Below are positions 34,444 through 44,720 of a stretch of DNA of 64,000 nucleotides, piece by piece. The notes under the pieces are model-generated. The model searched no databases. It saw nothing but the letters and a program-made list of their open reading frames with translations, and had not been told where the DNA came from. The position numbers and the translations under genes are program-made. Source of the DNA: Cliona cf. orientalis (lineage: Eukaryota > Porifera > Demospongiae > Clionaida > Clionaidae). Location of the stretch: contig OZ005689.1 of NCBI GenBank assembly GCA_963930775.1, positions 36,038,694 to 36,102,693 on the forward strand, read 5' to 3'. How positions within the stretch are numbered: the first letter of the stretch is position 1; the number at the start of each line of letters is the position of its first letter.

Positions 34444-35385
34444 CAGTCTACACTAAGACCTACCGTTTAATGGCAAAACGGAAATGATGTTTTCCTGCGT
34501 ATGATTACGCACGCGCGCGTACGTATTACGCGGGTACACGCAATAATCTCGTATACGTCCGTATATCTATCCGTGTACCGCGCCCTACCCAGGACAGAAT
34601 GAATTTTTCTCGTTTTCGAAGGCTCGTTTCTCGAAGTGCCTCGAGCGGTTCTGTTCCACGCTACTGCTATACACTGCCACTATGGTACAGACATCGAGGA
34701 TGCCTCGTTTTTCGTTCTGGAATGAGTGTTACAGATTTGCCCCGAATTCAAAGTTCCATTCAGCCAGAAAAGATCAAGAAATGGACGAGCGAGTTGAACT
34801 GTCAGGAAGAAAGTACTCAAGACGAAGAGTTGGTAGCTACAACATAGCTAATTTAGTAGCTAAAGTTCAGTATTTTCTTTAGTTGACAGTCTAGCTAGCT
34901 ACTGTCAAGAAAATAAAACAGGCTAAAGTGATAAATTATTTTAGATTTTCAAAGAGCGCTCGTGGTGGCTGGGTGACCCTGGAAGACTCGGGATTCAACG
35001 GAGTAACTGCCCTGGTACTTACCTACTAGTGGACCAAGTCCCCTAGTGCTGGTGTGAGTGTTACAGATTTGCCCCGAATTCAAAGATGCCATCAGCCATA
35101 CGCGGCTGAAAACTGGTTCATGTCTACTTCGGTCATCTCGGCACGCTTAGTCTTGTTCTTGGTATCAATGTGAAGCTCAGCTCTTCTTCTTTACAATGGT
35201 ACTTTAGATAGAACGATAGCTAACTCACACTAGAAGATACAGTTGTACATAGACATGCACTATTTTTGACCCCATGTGCATATCATTAACCCCCGGGCCC
35301 CCCTGCATAGGCGCCATGCAAACCGCGCGTTGACATTAAAATGTATTGTACGTATATGGACTTCCGGTGGTCTTAGTGTAGACTG
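34444..35385. mobile_element. MITE with CAGTCTACACTAAGACC ends
   Basis: The left end CAGTCTACACTAAGACC (34444-34460) and inverted right end (GGTCTTAGTGTAGACTG, finishing 35385) are flanked by GAGA on both sides, a possible 4-bp target duplication. A ~30-bp phrase (GTGTTACAGATTTGCCCCGA and following bases) occurs twice inside, near 34727 and 35054. No transposase seen. The frame at 34599-34882 has no recognised domain. Confidence 0.75.
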
Positions 35386-35389
35386 GAGA

Positions 35390-36641
35390 CCTCTCTTCAC
35401 CTGAGATCGAACTATTAAAGCGCTTAGTTGCGATGCACATGCGAGATCATAAAACCACGCGAGTTGTCAACCATGCTGAATCAGCATAAATGCCACCTGC
35501 ATGTCGCATGCAACCATCCTAAGCACAAGGTATTCCAGCTAAGGCGCAATTGGAGAGCGATCAGCGTACGTCAGACAAACTGTAAACATTATGATGGTAC
35601 TAGATGTGACAGTGCAAGTGTGCGATGTGACGTTTGGAGTGAATGAAAGGAGGCTGACATGCTTGAGTGGTTTATTGAATGATAAGGTAGGTTGTGGGAG
35701 ACATTGTAGCTACATTATAACCAGTTGACATAATTAAAGTATTACGATTTGAAATAGGTTATAGCAGCATAGCTGAGGCTAATTAAGCGGAGAGCAGCAC
35801 CATGAGAGGTAAGTACTTGACATGGTACAAACCTGGGTCACCTAACATTAAATTTTAATAATGAATAATATGATAGATACTTCTGCTAAATTCTCTGTTC
35901 TTGGAACAATTTGAGAAGTCTGGCTACAACTCAGTGAAGCGTGCCTAAGTGTTGTAAACTAATGTAATTATTATTGTAGCAAATTATTATGATCAATTTG
36001 CAGGAACAACTCACTTCAACAAATGTTTAATTTATCCCCGTTAACACTGATAAAATTCACTGGAGTCTGATTGTGAGTCAATTGAGTTATGGATATTATG
36101 GTGTTTATTATGAACGAACTCCCAGGTGGTGTATCTAGCTGAACACAATTGTCTTCTTTGATTCTCTCAAGTCTGCTATGGGAGCGAGAGCATTATGCAA
36201 GACTTGTAATGTAAGTGTATTTTTTGCATTCAGTATGACAGGAATTATTATGCGATATTTACCCTTCAGTGCAAAAATTACAATCTGTGAATAAGAGCTA
36301 GAAATACAATAAGCTGCACAGCATTATTACATGTACCTATTCGAAATACTGTAAAATTATTGGCATTGGGTATAGGAGCAATAGCAAGTCTGCAATCAAT
36401 GTCGCAAAATCAATAATACTTGCAACGCCAATTCTTTTCCGCGAAGATAAATTTCGCGAATATTTCTGTGAACCTCAGAAAGAAACACTAACTTTTAACG
36501 ACCATTATCACTTCCATATTGATTGACATTGTGGAACAATCATTATAGCACAAACACCACCTCAGACTCACAAAAGAAAAAAATCTTACTTGCTAGTTTT
36601 GCAACAATGAAATTATAAGTTCAGCAAGAAAAGAAGGAAGC
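35390..36641. other. Non-coding spacer
   Basis: No supported gene. Short frames at 35428-35646 lack domain features. Confidence 0.4.
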
Positions 36642-37217
36642 TCAAAAAGATCGGGATCGGTAATTTCCTCTCCACTTCCTTTTATTTACAGAACCTCTTG
36701 GGCGTCCTGGTTGACAGGAAGATGAAGCTTGAGAACCTTCTCCAGCGGCAGAAGTAGCTGTTGATTCATGATGATCGAAACACAAGCTACGGACTCCATC
36801 AATGATGGGGAATGCCGCAATGAATGGCAATCGTTCTTGGCCGTTTGACAAAGTGCTGGTTTTCCCATACAATCCGGGCAAACACGCTGAGTGAATATAG
36901 ATCGCTTTCCCATGAGCTTGCAATACTGACATCGCCTCTTTGATGATGAGAAAGTACTCCCATGTCTAACACGGCAATCGGAACATGATGGACACCCAGG
37001 CTGGTCATCACATATCTGTCTGACGTCCATACTTTTCAATAATCTGCAATACTAGTTCATCACGAAAGTCGTTCTCGGACACAGGACGGCAACGTGTCAA
37101 TAGGGCTATGTGATTGTAGAGCACGAAGGAATTGACGATGGCCACATTAATCTGGGCATGAGACTCACCATGGTGACCAGATACTATGGTTTTCCCATTC
37201 ATTGTTATAAAATGCAT
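36642..37217 (-). pseudogene. piggyBac-like transposase C-terminal fragment
   Basis: The frames at 37217-37008 and 37039-36686 join with a shift. HAQINVAIVNSFVLYNH and ENDFRDELVLQIIEKYG resemble the end of the DDE_Tnp_1_7 domain. CPSCSDCRVRHG, RRCQYCKLMGKRS and VCPDCMGKPALC then match the Cys-rich zinc-binding tail of piggyBac transposases. The catalytic core upstream (above 37217) is absent and TTAA-flanked ends were not found. It is a remnant only. Confidence 0.55.
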
Positions 37218-37519
37218 GGGACCCTAGCTATATCCAACCGTGCTCTAACAATAATGTATTATTACAATATTATTATACGGAAGCAGGTGTAGCACTGATT
37301 CAGCATATACGTGCGATCCTAGCCTTTGAGTTAGGCAGCTATGGTGCCCCAAACAAACTGTGAATTCAAACTTGAATACTCCTGTAAGTGCAAATCCCAG
37401 GCAGTCTTTTGATAGCTAGCAAGGACGTCTTCTTTTGCATTACACGCTATTGAACACGCATCAGTGTGATTCTCGAGACAACTGAGGTAAACAGTGACCT
37501 ACGATTGAAGCCACGCCCC

Positions 37520-37760
37520 TCGTTATCTTGATCCTGAACATGCTAAAGCTGGCTAGATTGGCACACTTGAAAGATTAGAAGGCTGTTTAGAACCAAGTAG
37601 TGACGAAAACCTTCCGTTTTGGGAGCGTATTTTAGTACCATTGGTAATAGCCACCATAATTAACAGTTCACTGAGCTGATAAGCTGAGCGCTTGAGAAGG
37701 TCCTGGATCAATCGTGGTTGCGCCGCCGCTTGCGCGCCATTGACATTTGTCACATGACTT
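37520..37760. repeat. Diverged copy of the 38660-38830 repeat
   Basis: In the minus-strand translation this gives SLLGSKQPSNLSS, and 38502-38948 gives SSPLGPKQPSLSASYLLEH. Both also share 'cacgcccctc/cacgcccatc' and surrounding words. The two are related sequences of the same repeat, nature unknown, possibly LTR or element-derived. Confidence 0.4.
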
Positions 37761-38146
37761 CACCATGGCAACATCTTATGAGCATGCACATTAATGTGAC
37801 AAAATGGCTAATCAGACACACCCACTCGCAAAATGCCCTGTACACACCCACAATTAAATCGCTGACCTGATAACACAAAACGAGCGTGCCACTGACGTGT
37901 GCGCTCCAAAATGGAGTGCATTTATACTCAAACTAAAGTGAGTGGTCATCGTAGTCTTGAGTTAGCCCAGGAAAACAGAAAGAAAGAAGAATGAGAAATG
38001 TCTATTTTTCTGACATATACAATTGAGTTGATGAATGGTCTTGGTCTTGATAGATCAATAATTTGCTCTAGATTCTGATTTTGACACTTAGAAATCTCAC
38101 AGTTACATGTTTTTGAGATATTTGGATGTTTATAATGTATTATATG

Positions 38147-38562
38147 TGTGTCCATCTCTGAGAAAACCTGGCATATGGGATTTTTTTGTAAGAGTTGAGT
38201 TTTATGTATGGTTGATAAGCTCTACCATAGAGCTAACCCATGTTCAAGTTTCAGACCGACTGTGCACTTCGTTGTGGAGGTACAGCGCTTTGTTTGCGAC
38301 CGCGCCATACCCCCAACAATCGAGAAATTACGGTCCAAAGGCGTTACTATGCACGCGTATGGCATTTCCGCATACTACGCGTGACCCGGAAACCAATTAA
38401 ATGGACCTGGGCAGAGCCATTCGAAATGAATGTAAAGATCGAGTAAGAGTTGAATTTCGTTGTTGACAATGACAGCCAATTGTTCTTAGATGCCCAAGGA
38501 GCTAAAAATGTGAGCGAACATAAAGTAGTTCGATGAATCTAGCTGTATCTAGGGAGAGAATT
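38147..38562 (-). mobile_element. TGTGACC-type MITE, copy D, truncated
   Basis: It begins TGTGTCCATCTCTGAGAAAA and follows copy B through the exon-like segment (38410-38515) to GAGAATTCT, then homology stops at 38562. The right half is missing, presumably lost when the following repeats arrived. Confidence 0.75.
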
Positions 38563-38847
38563 CTCGAAAAGACATCATTGATCCCGTGCCCATAAGGATC
38601 GAGACCCTCGAGGGGATATCCCTTGATCAAGGAGGGAGGTGCTACGTAGATCAATCGTGCGTGTTGACCACGCCCATCATTTACATGTTCCAGAAGATAG
38701 CTGGCTGACAAAGAAGGTTGTTTTGGGCCTAGTGGCGATGAGAGAACACTGTTTAAGGAGCGAATATTAGAGGCCAGTGAGTTTATTGTTAGTAGGAGCT
38801 GCCAGTTATTGCTAAGATATTGAGCTGGCTGTTGTGCCAGAGTGGGG

Positions 38848-38867
38848 GGGGGGGGGGGGGGGGGGGT
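38848..38867. repeat. Poly-G tract
   Basis: A run of about 20 G (slightly uncertain) just upstream of the gypsy element's candidate LTR. Confidence 0.85.
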
Positions 38868-38902
38868 CTCCAGCGGGTGCTGAGCTCTATGCTTGATACG
38901 TG

Positions 38903-39066
38903 TAATGCCCGGAAGTATTATGATTACGTGTATCATGTCATACCACATTATTAAGTTGTACTGGAAGTATTATTTTGTACAAAAGCTGTGTGCATTGGTT
39001 GTGTTGGCAGTTGCCCAGATAATAAAAAAATTGATATTGAAGTTGGAGCGCAATGCTAGCGCTACA
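38903..39066 (+). repeat. Candidate 3' part of the gypsy 5' LTR
   Basis: The sequence from TGTAATGCCCGGAAGTATTA to ...GCTAGCGCTACA lies immediately before TGGCGACCCTGCCAGGA (39069-39085), which occupies a primer-binding-site position, and before the gag start at 39106. It contains AATAAA near 39020. No second copy was found downstream, so the left border (38903 or further left) and even LTR status remain unproved. Confidence 0.4.
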
Positions 39067-39105
39067 AATGGCGACCCTGCCAGGATGACCCAAGGGAGGA
39101 CCTGA

Positions 39106-42100
39106 ATGTCAAAAAGAGAGTTAAAATCTTTGGACGCTGTTACCGAGAGTGGTGAGACCTGTACTGGTAGAAAGCTACGAAGCGGCACAGTATTGAGACG
39201 GCCTCCTTCACAGCAGCCTGAGCCCGAAGCAATGGACGGCAGCCCAGATAATCGAACTTCAGCAGAAACTAGTACTTGCGGAGCAGGCGGTGAACGAGAA
39301 GGACCGGGAGCTGAGAGAGATGGAGAACAAGCTGGGGGAGGTGGAAAAGAAAGCCGAGGAGCTAGAACAGGCGAGGGATGTGGCTACTACCAAGCTAGCT
39401 GAAGCTAGTGAGGCCCTTGACCAAGCTACGGAAAAGTTCGTGGATGAGCGAAGCGAACTGATTGGACGGGTGGAGGAATTGGAGAAAAATATCAGCGCCT
39501 GTTCAGAACGCGCTGCACGTGAATTGGAAGGACAAGGTATGAAAATGGAGCTGGAGAAACTCCGCGAAGTGGAGGCGTTACGCCGCAAGTTCGACCTCGA
39601 ACGGGAGCAACATCGCCTGGAGAGGGAGAAAGACGCTGCCGTGATTGCTGAGCTGAAACTTGCCTTAGAACCCAAAAAGGGGGAGCCTCCCCGAGTCGAC
39701 AGTGAGAAGCTGGTTGAGACTGGTGAGGATGGCGACAGCCCGACTGACCCTAGTGTAAATGGTGAGTCACTTAATGTAAAGCCTGGAACTAGAGGTGAGC
39801 CCTCGAAAGAGCCAGGGGTTGGGGAGGGAAGCCGTTCTGACAAGAGGGGGGAGCCTTCAAAAGACCCTGGGGCTGGGGAGGGCAGCCCTTCTGGTGAGCC
39901 TTCCAAAGAGCCGGGGGCTGGGGAGAGCAGCCATTCTAAGAAGAAGAGTGTTACCTTTAGTGAGCCTATAGATAAAGGGAAGGGTCATGGGAAGCAGCAT
40001 TCGTCACCTAATTTGGAGGGTGAGAAGGGGGCTGGTTGTGGTGTGCCTGGGGAGAGTGAGGTTCCTGTGGTAGAGAAACCACCAGGTGCACATGTGGTTG
40101 ATGGTACAGATGGACTAATTCAATCTGTGGCCAGGCTGATAAAAACCCAGACAGATTTGATGGCAGCCCAAACAAAGGCTATGACAGCCCAGAGCTTGCC
40201 CCCATTGGCCCATTTCACTGGTGAGGGTAGCTTGGTAGGGGAAGAGAGCTTTGACCGCTGGCATGAGCAGTTTGAAGAGAGGTCTGTAGTAGCTGGGTGG
40301 TCTGAGGAGCAAAAAAAGTACCAACTCAAAATGCATTTAGACAAGACTGCTTTCCAGGCCTGTCGGATGTTGCCTAAGGAAGCTAAGGGCAGCTATGGGG
40401 AAATGGTTAAAGCCTTGAGGAAGCGGTTTCGGCCAGTGGACATAGAAGAACTGAGGGGCATGGAATTCCACCAGATAACCCAAGAGACAGAATCGGTCGA
40501 GGAGATTGGAATTAAGCTGCAAGTGCTAGCAAGAGAAGCCTTCCCTAATGTGGTAGGGAAAGAATTGGATAGGTTACTGAAGGGGCGCTTCTTTCAAATT
40601 TTGCTCCCAAAATGGCAAAGGAAGTTGGGCCACCCGAAACCTGAAGAGACCTTTGAGGAGCTTTATGGCCGTGCGCGCACAGCTGAACGGCATGACAAGC
40701 AGTACAGTGAGTCGGCGGCAGGAAGAGGTGACCCCCAGTATAAACCTAGTGATCGCGCGAAGATGAGTAGTAGTGGCAGTAGCAGTAGTGGTGTTGGTAA
40801 TAGTAGCAGTAGCAGTGGTGGTAAGGCAGATAATAGGAAGAGAGAGACTCGTGCATCGGGTAATGAGGTTGCAGGAGGCGGTACAGAGAAAGGTGGTAGC
40901 CTTAGCTTAGTGTGCTACAACTGTAGAGAGGCTGGGCACATAGCCAGGCACTGCCCAAAGCCCAGGCAAGGGGCAGAAGCTGCAGGAAGATCCCGAGGGA
41001 GCAATGTAGGTTCCAAGGTTTTTGTTGCCATGGCAGACCTATCAGACCAACAGCTCAAGGAGGAGTTGGCCCAGCGCTTGCTGGATAAGGAGCAGCAGAT
41101 GCTTACGGAGCCTCATAGCACTGTAAAAGTAGTTAGTGGGGCTATTGGGCCCAACCTCCTGTTTGATATTAGCATAGAGGGGGTGACAGTAGCAGCCATG
41201 GTAGACACTGGCTCCCAAGCCACAATTATCTCCCGTTCGTTGTTGTATGAGATTAATAGCTGGTTAAAAAGTCAAGGGAAAAGCCTGCCCAAATTGAAAC
41301 TACCTTCCATGCCGCTCTATGGAAAGGGAGGCCCCAATGAGCGAGAGCTGGACATAACAGCACAGGTGGAGCTCACATCGGCTGCAGATGGTAGAAAAAT
41401 TACAGTACCCGTGTTCATACAGCCTGACAGTGAGCAGGCGTGTTTGCTGGGGACCAATGCCATTTTTGCTCTTGGTGTGTCCGTGTCCCGTGCTAGCAGC
41501 GAGCCACTTAAAAGTAGTGGTGGGACGCAAGCGCATGTCCGCCTAGTGCAAGCTGCTACCATCCCTAGCATGAAAGGATGTATAGTGAGAGCCTGTGTTG
41601 GCGATGGGTATTCCCCAAACGAGCAATTTTTGTTTGAGCCTAGACACGAAGCCTTAGAGCTCTTGGGGCTATGCGCTCATGAGTCGCTAGTGACGGTTTC
41701 TGATGGGATAGCGTTGATACCACTGCAAAATTTCCAAGGAGTCTCGGTTAAATTAGACAAGGGGACCCCTTTGGGGATGGTACAGCCATGCAAGCCTCTT
41801 TGCCAAGATTTAGCACAGCCTGGGGAGGGACCGAGCCTGCCTGATAGCCTGGGTGGTGGATTGTGTGCCCACGTGAAGGCTCTCCCCAATACGCCGGAGC
41901 GCTATCAGCGCCTGCTAGAAGCCTTGGAGCTCCCAGAGGAGCTTGACAATGACGAGATGAAGCAGCTTAAAGAGCTTTTGCGCGAGTCAGCAGATGTGTT
42001 TGCCTTGGATGACTCGGAGTTGGGGTGTACGGACCTGGTGCGTCATGTCATTGACACTGGTGACCATTCCCCTCTGTGGCAACCTCCCCACCGGACCCCA

Positions 42101-42508
42101 ATGGTATACCGTGACAAGATAGAGCAGCTCGTGGATGAGATGCAAGGGAGAGGCATAATACGACCGTCTACCAGTCCGTGGGCCAGCCCCGTGGTCCTTG
42201 TACCAAAAAAGGATGGAAGCTTGCGGTTTTGTATCGATTACAGACGCCTTAACGCCATCACCAAGAAAGACGTGTACCCCTTACCACGAATCGATGACAT
42301 CTTTGACACATTAGGAGGAGCCAAGTTCTTTACATCACTGGACCTTGCATCCGGTTACTGGCAGGTGGAGCTCGATGAGGATGCTCGTGCCAAATCAACT
42401 TTTGCCACCTATCAGGGGCTTTTTGAGTTCACCCGTATGCCCTTTGGGCTATGTAATGCCCCCGCAACTTTTCAGAGGGTTATGCAACTTGTCTTGGCGG
42501 GCCTGTAG
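39106..42508 (+). pseudogene. Ty3/gypsy gag-protease-RT, interrupted
   Basis: The Met at 39106 opens a short frame that shifts near 39250 into the long frame (LQQKLVLAEQAV...). A coiled-coil gag N-terminus lies at about 39260-39660, then repeats of EPSKEPGAGEGS, then a capsid-like region (FDRWHEQFEERSVVAGW, 40250-40720). A CCHC zinc knuckle (CYNCREAGHIARHC) is at about 40912. An aspartic protease has MVDTGSQATII near 41200. Reverse transcriptase follows from about 42070: LVPKKDGSLRFCIDYRRLNA, FTSLDLASGYWQ, FGLCNAPATFQR. A TAG at 42506-42508 stops the frame 18 bases before the YLDD catalytic motif, with the same frame continuing beyond. Metazoan gypsy-type element, plus strand, inactive as read. 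Confidence 0.9.
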
Positions 42509-43360
42509 TGGCGCCACTGCTTTGTGTACTTGGATGACATCTTGGTGGTGTCCAGGACATTTGAGGAACACATTGGACATCTCCGTGAAGTCTTCAACAG
42601 GCTCCGGTCAGCCGGACTCCGTTTGAAGCCGAAAAAGTGTTTAATCCTGCGTGATGAAGTTCCGTATTTGGGTCATGTAATCTCGGCCCGTGGTGTTCGA
42701 CCTGATCCCAGTAAGACCGAGAAGGTACGATATTTTCCTGTCCCACATGATGTCACCAGTGTGCGCCAGTTTATTGGATTGGCTTCTTATTATAGGAGGT
42801 TCGTCCCAGACTTCGCCCGTATTGCAGCCCCACTGCATGCGTTGACCCGGAAGAATGTGGAGTTTAAGTGGAGTGAAGCTTGTGCAATAGCATTCCAGCG
42901 GCTGAAGGAAGCCCTCATTACCGCACCCATCTTAGCATACTCTAAGTTCGGTCCTGGGGTTGAATTTGTACTTGAAACTGATGCAAGTGGGGTGGGGCTG
43001 GGCGCGGTGCTATCTCAACTGCAGGATGATGGCCAACTGCATCCAGTGGCATATGCTTCGCGGTCATTGGATACTAGTGAAAAGAACTACGGGATCTCGG
43101 AGTTGGAGACGCTTGGGCTGGTGTGGGCTGCCCGTCATTTCCGTCCATACATACTTGGGCACCATACTACAGTATATACCGATCATTCTGCCTGTTTATC
43201 TCTGCTGCAGAGGGCACGCCCCTCAGGGAAGCTGGCACGGTGGGCACTCGCAATCCAGGAGCTTGATCTCGCTACAAGGCACCGCTCAGGCCGGCAGAAC
43301 TTAAATGCAGACGCATTGTCACGCAACCCAGCCCCTAATGCGAATTACGGTGCAGCAAGT
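42509..43360 (+). pseudogene. Gypsy RT remainder and RNase H
   Basis: In the same frame as the upstream gag-pol: FVYLDDILVVS (RT catalytic YLDD), LGHVISARGV, IGLASYYRRFVPDFA, then RNase H with ETDASGVGLGAVLSQ, YGISELETLG and VYTDHSACL, ending LNADALSRNP. Domain order and spacing are normal for Ty3/gypsy up to the end of RNase H. The integrase that should follow is absent. Confidence 0.9.
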
Positions 43361-43384
43361 GATGAGGAAGCTACGCAGAGGACT

Positions 43385-44128
43385 GAGTGTGTAAATGTGT
43401 GTCCAGACGGTAAATGTATGTGTATTATTGATGGTTTTTGTAAACCGGCCAAAAGTGATATTAATGTGTGTCCAGATGGTAAATGTATGGTTATGGTGTC
43501 TGAAGTTGATGATTTTTGTAAACCGACCAAAATTGATGTTGATGTGTGTCCTGATGGTAAATGTGTGTGTGCTGTTATATCTGAAGCTGATGATTGTTGT
43601 AAACCGACCAAAATTGATGTTGATGTGTGTTCCACTGATAAATGTATGTGTGCTGTTGTATCCGAAACCAATGATTTTTGTAAAGCAACTAAAAGTGATG
43701 TTCATCTGTGTACCAATGGGAAATGTGTGTGTGCTGTTTTGTCTGAAAATAGTGATTTTTGTAAGGCAACTGGAAGTGATGTTACTGTGTGTCCCCACGG
43801 TAATCGTGTGTGTGTTGTTTCATCTAATAGTGATTTTTGTAAGGCAGCTAAAAGTGATGTTACTGTGTGTCCCCACGGTAATCGTGTGTGTGTTGTTTCA
43901 TCTAATAGTGATTTTTGTAAGGCAACTGGAAGTGATGTTACTGTGTGTCCCCACGGTAATCGTGTGTGTGTTGTTTCATCTAATAGTGATTTTTGTAAGG
44001 CAGCTAAAAGTGATGTTACTGTGTGTCCCCACGGTAATTGTGTGTGTGCTGTTTCATCTAAAAATAGTGATTTTTGTAAAACAATCGGAAGTGAATCAAA
44101 TGCAATGGTGTTTCTCTGTCCTTGTTAG
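43385..44128 (+). repeat. In-frame cysteine-rich tandem repeat, nine units of 25-27 aa
   Basis: The gypsy frame runs on into nine repeats of about 78 bp with the pattern VCPxGxCxC-(V)-x5-7-DFCK-x3-SDV. Early units (such as NVCPDGKCMVMVSEVDDFCK) differ from each other. Units 6-8 (TVCPHGNRVCVVSSNSDFCK) are nearly identical, indicating recent 78- or 156-bp duplications. All length changes keep the frame. A TAG at 44126 ends it. Four Cys per unit suggest disulphide or metal-binding modules. No zinc-binding HHCC or DDE integrase motifs appear. I recognise no named family. Confidence 0.85.
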
Positions 44129-44535
44129 TAGCACTGATGCTGGCTTGATGTTTTTCTATCAGGTAGGAAGTGACATTCAAGTGGCCGTTCCTGCATCAAT
44201 AAGAGGAATACAGTGATGTGTATCGTCACTGTCCAGTAGACAGCTCACCATGGCCAGCAAACCTTTATCATAACACAGTAATCAACACTATTTTTATGCT
44301 CAGGGGGTTAACAATCTTGAAACAGAGAGTGAGACAAAACAAACGTACCACAGATACACAAATTCTTTCCACTTAGGCGCTAGGCTGTGAACTGTCATGA
44401 CATTGTGCAAAAAGGAGATGAGCATTATATAGCGCATGCGCGATGTACCACGAGGGTACCTATTAATAGTAAGTGGTATAAATAGATATACAGTATGTGC
44501 TATTAATAGACAGCTTAAGCACGTGGAAATAGATA
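44129..44535. other. Region after the gypsy frame
   Basis: No integrase, no second LTR matching 38903-39066, and no other gene was seen. The element is 3'-truncated or continues as unrecognised sequence. Confidence 0.5.
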
Positions 44536-44720
44536 CCGTATAGCCGGAAATATTGGCGGGAATTAAATTTGGCGGTTGAGTCCAAAATCGCTATTGTAAG
44601 AATATTGGCGGATTTAAATTTGGCGGTTCGGTACGGGATTGCCATACGTATATATGCGAGTATGAAATTTTGGCGGATTTTAATTTGGCGGTTGTAATAT
44701 CGACCGCCAAACCACCAAAA
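44536..44720. repeat. Tandem/MITE-like repeat with TTTGGCGGTT units
   Basis: The phrase ATTGGCGGxAxTTAAATTTG, followed by GCGGTT, recurs about three times (44548, 44600, 44670), with inverted ACCGCCAAA near 44703. It resembles a decayed MITE end cluster. Confidence 0.55.

Noticed and set aside
39259-39906. 215-codon minus-strand frame opposite gag
   Set aside because: Ser-rich shadow of the Glu/Lys-rich gag coiled coil; no independent features.
43319-43798. Long antisense frame across the cysteine repeats
   Set aside because: It is the complement of an in-frame 78-bp repeat; any multiple-of-three repeat without antisense stops opens all its frames. The sense frame continues from RNase H.
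38903-44128. Complete LTR retrotransposon with two LTRs
   Set aside because: No second copy of the candidate LTR was found after the pol frame, and integrase is missing; I only support a partial element.
43395-44216. 273-codon plus-strand frame overlapping the cysteine repeats in another phase
   Set aside because: Low-complexity Val/Cys-rich shadow of the same repeat, no domain, not joined to the gypsy frame.
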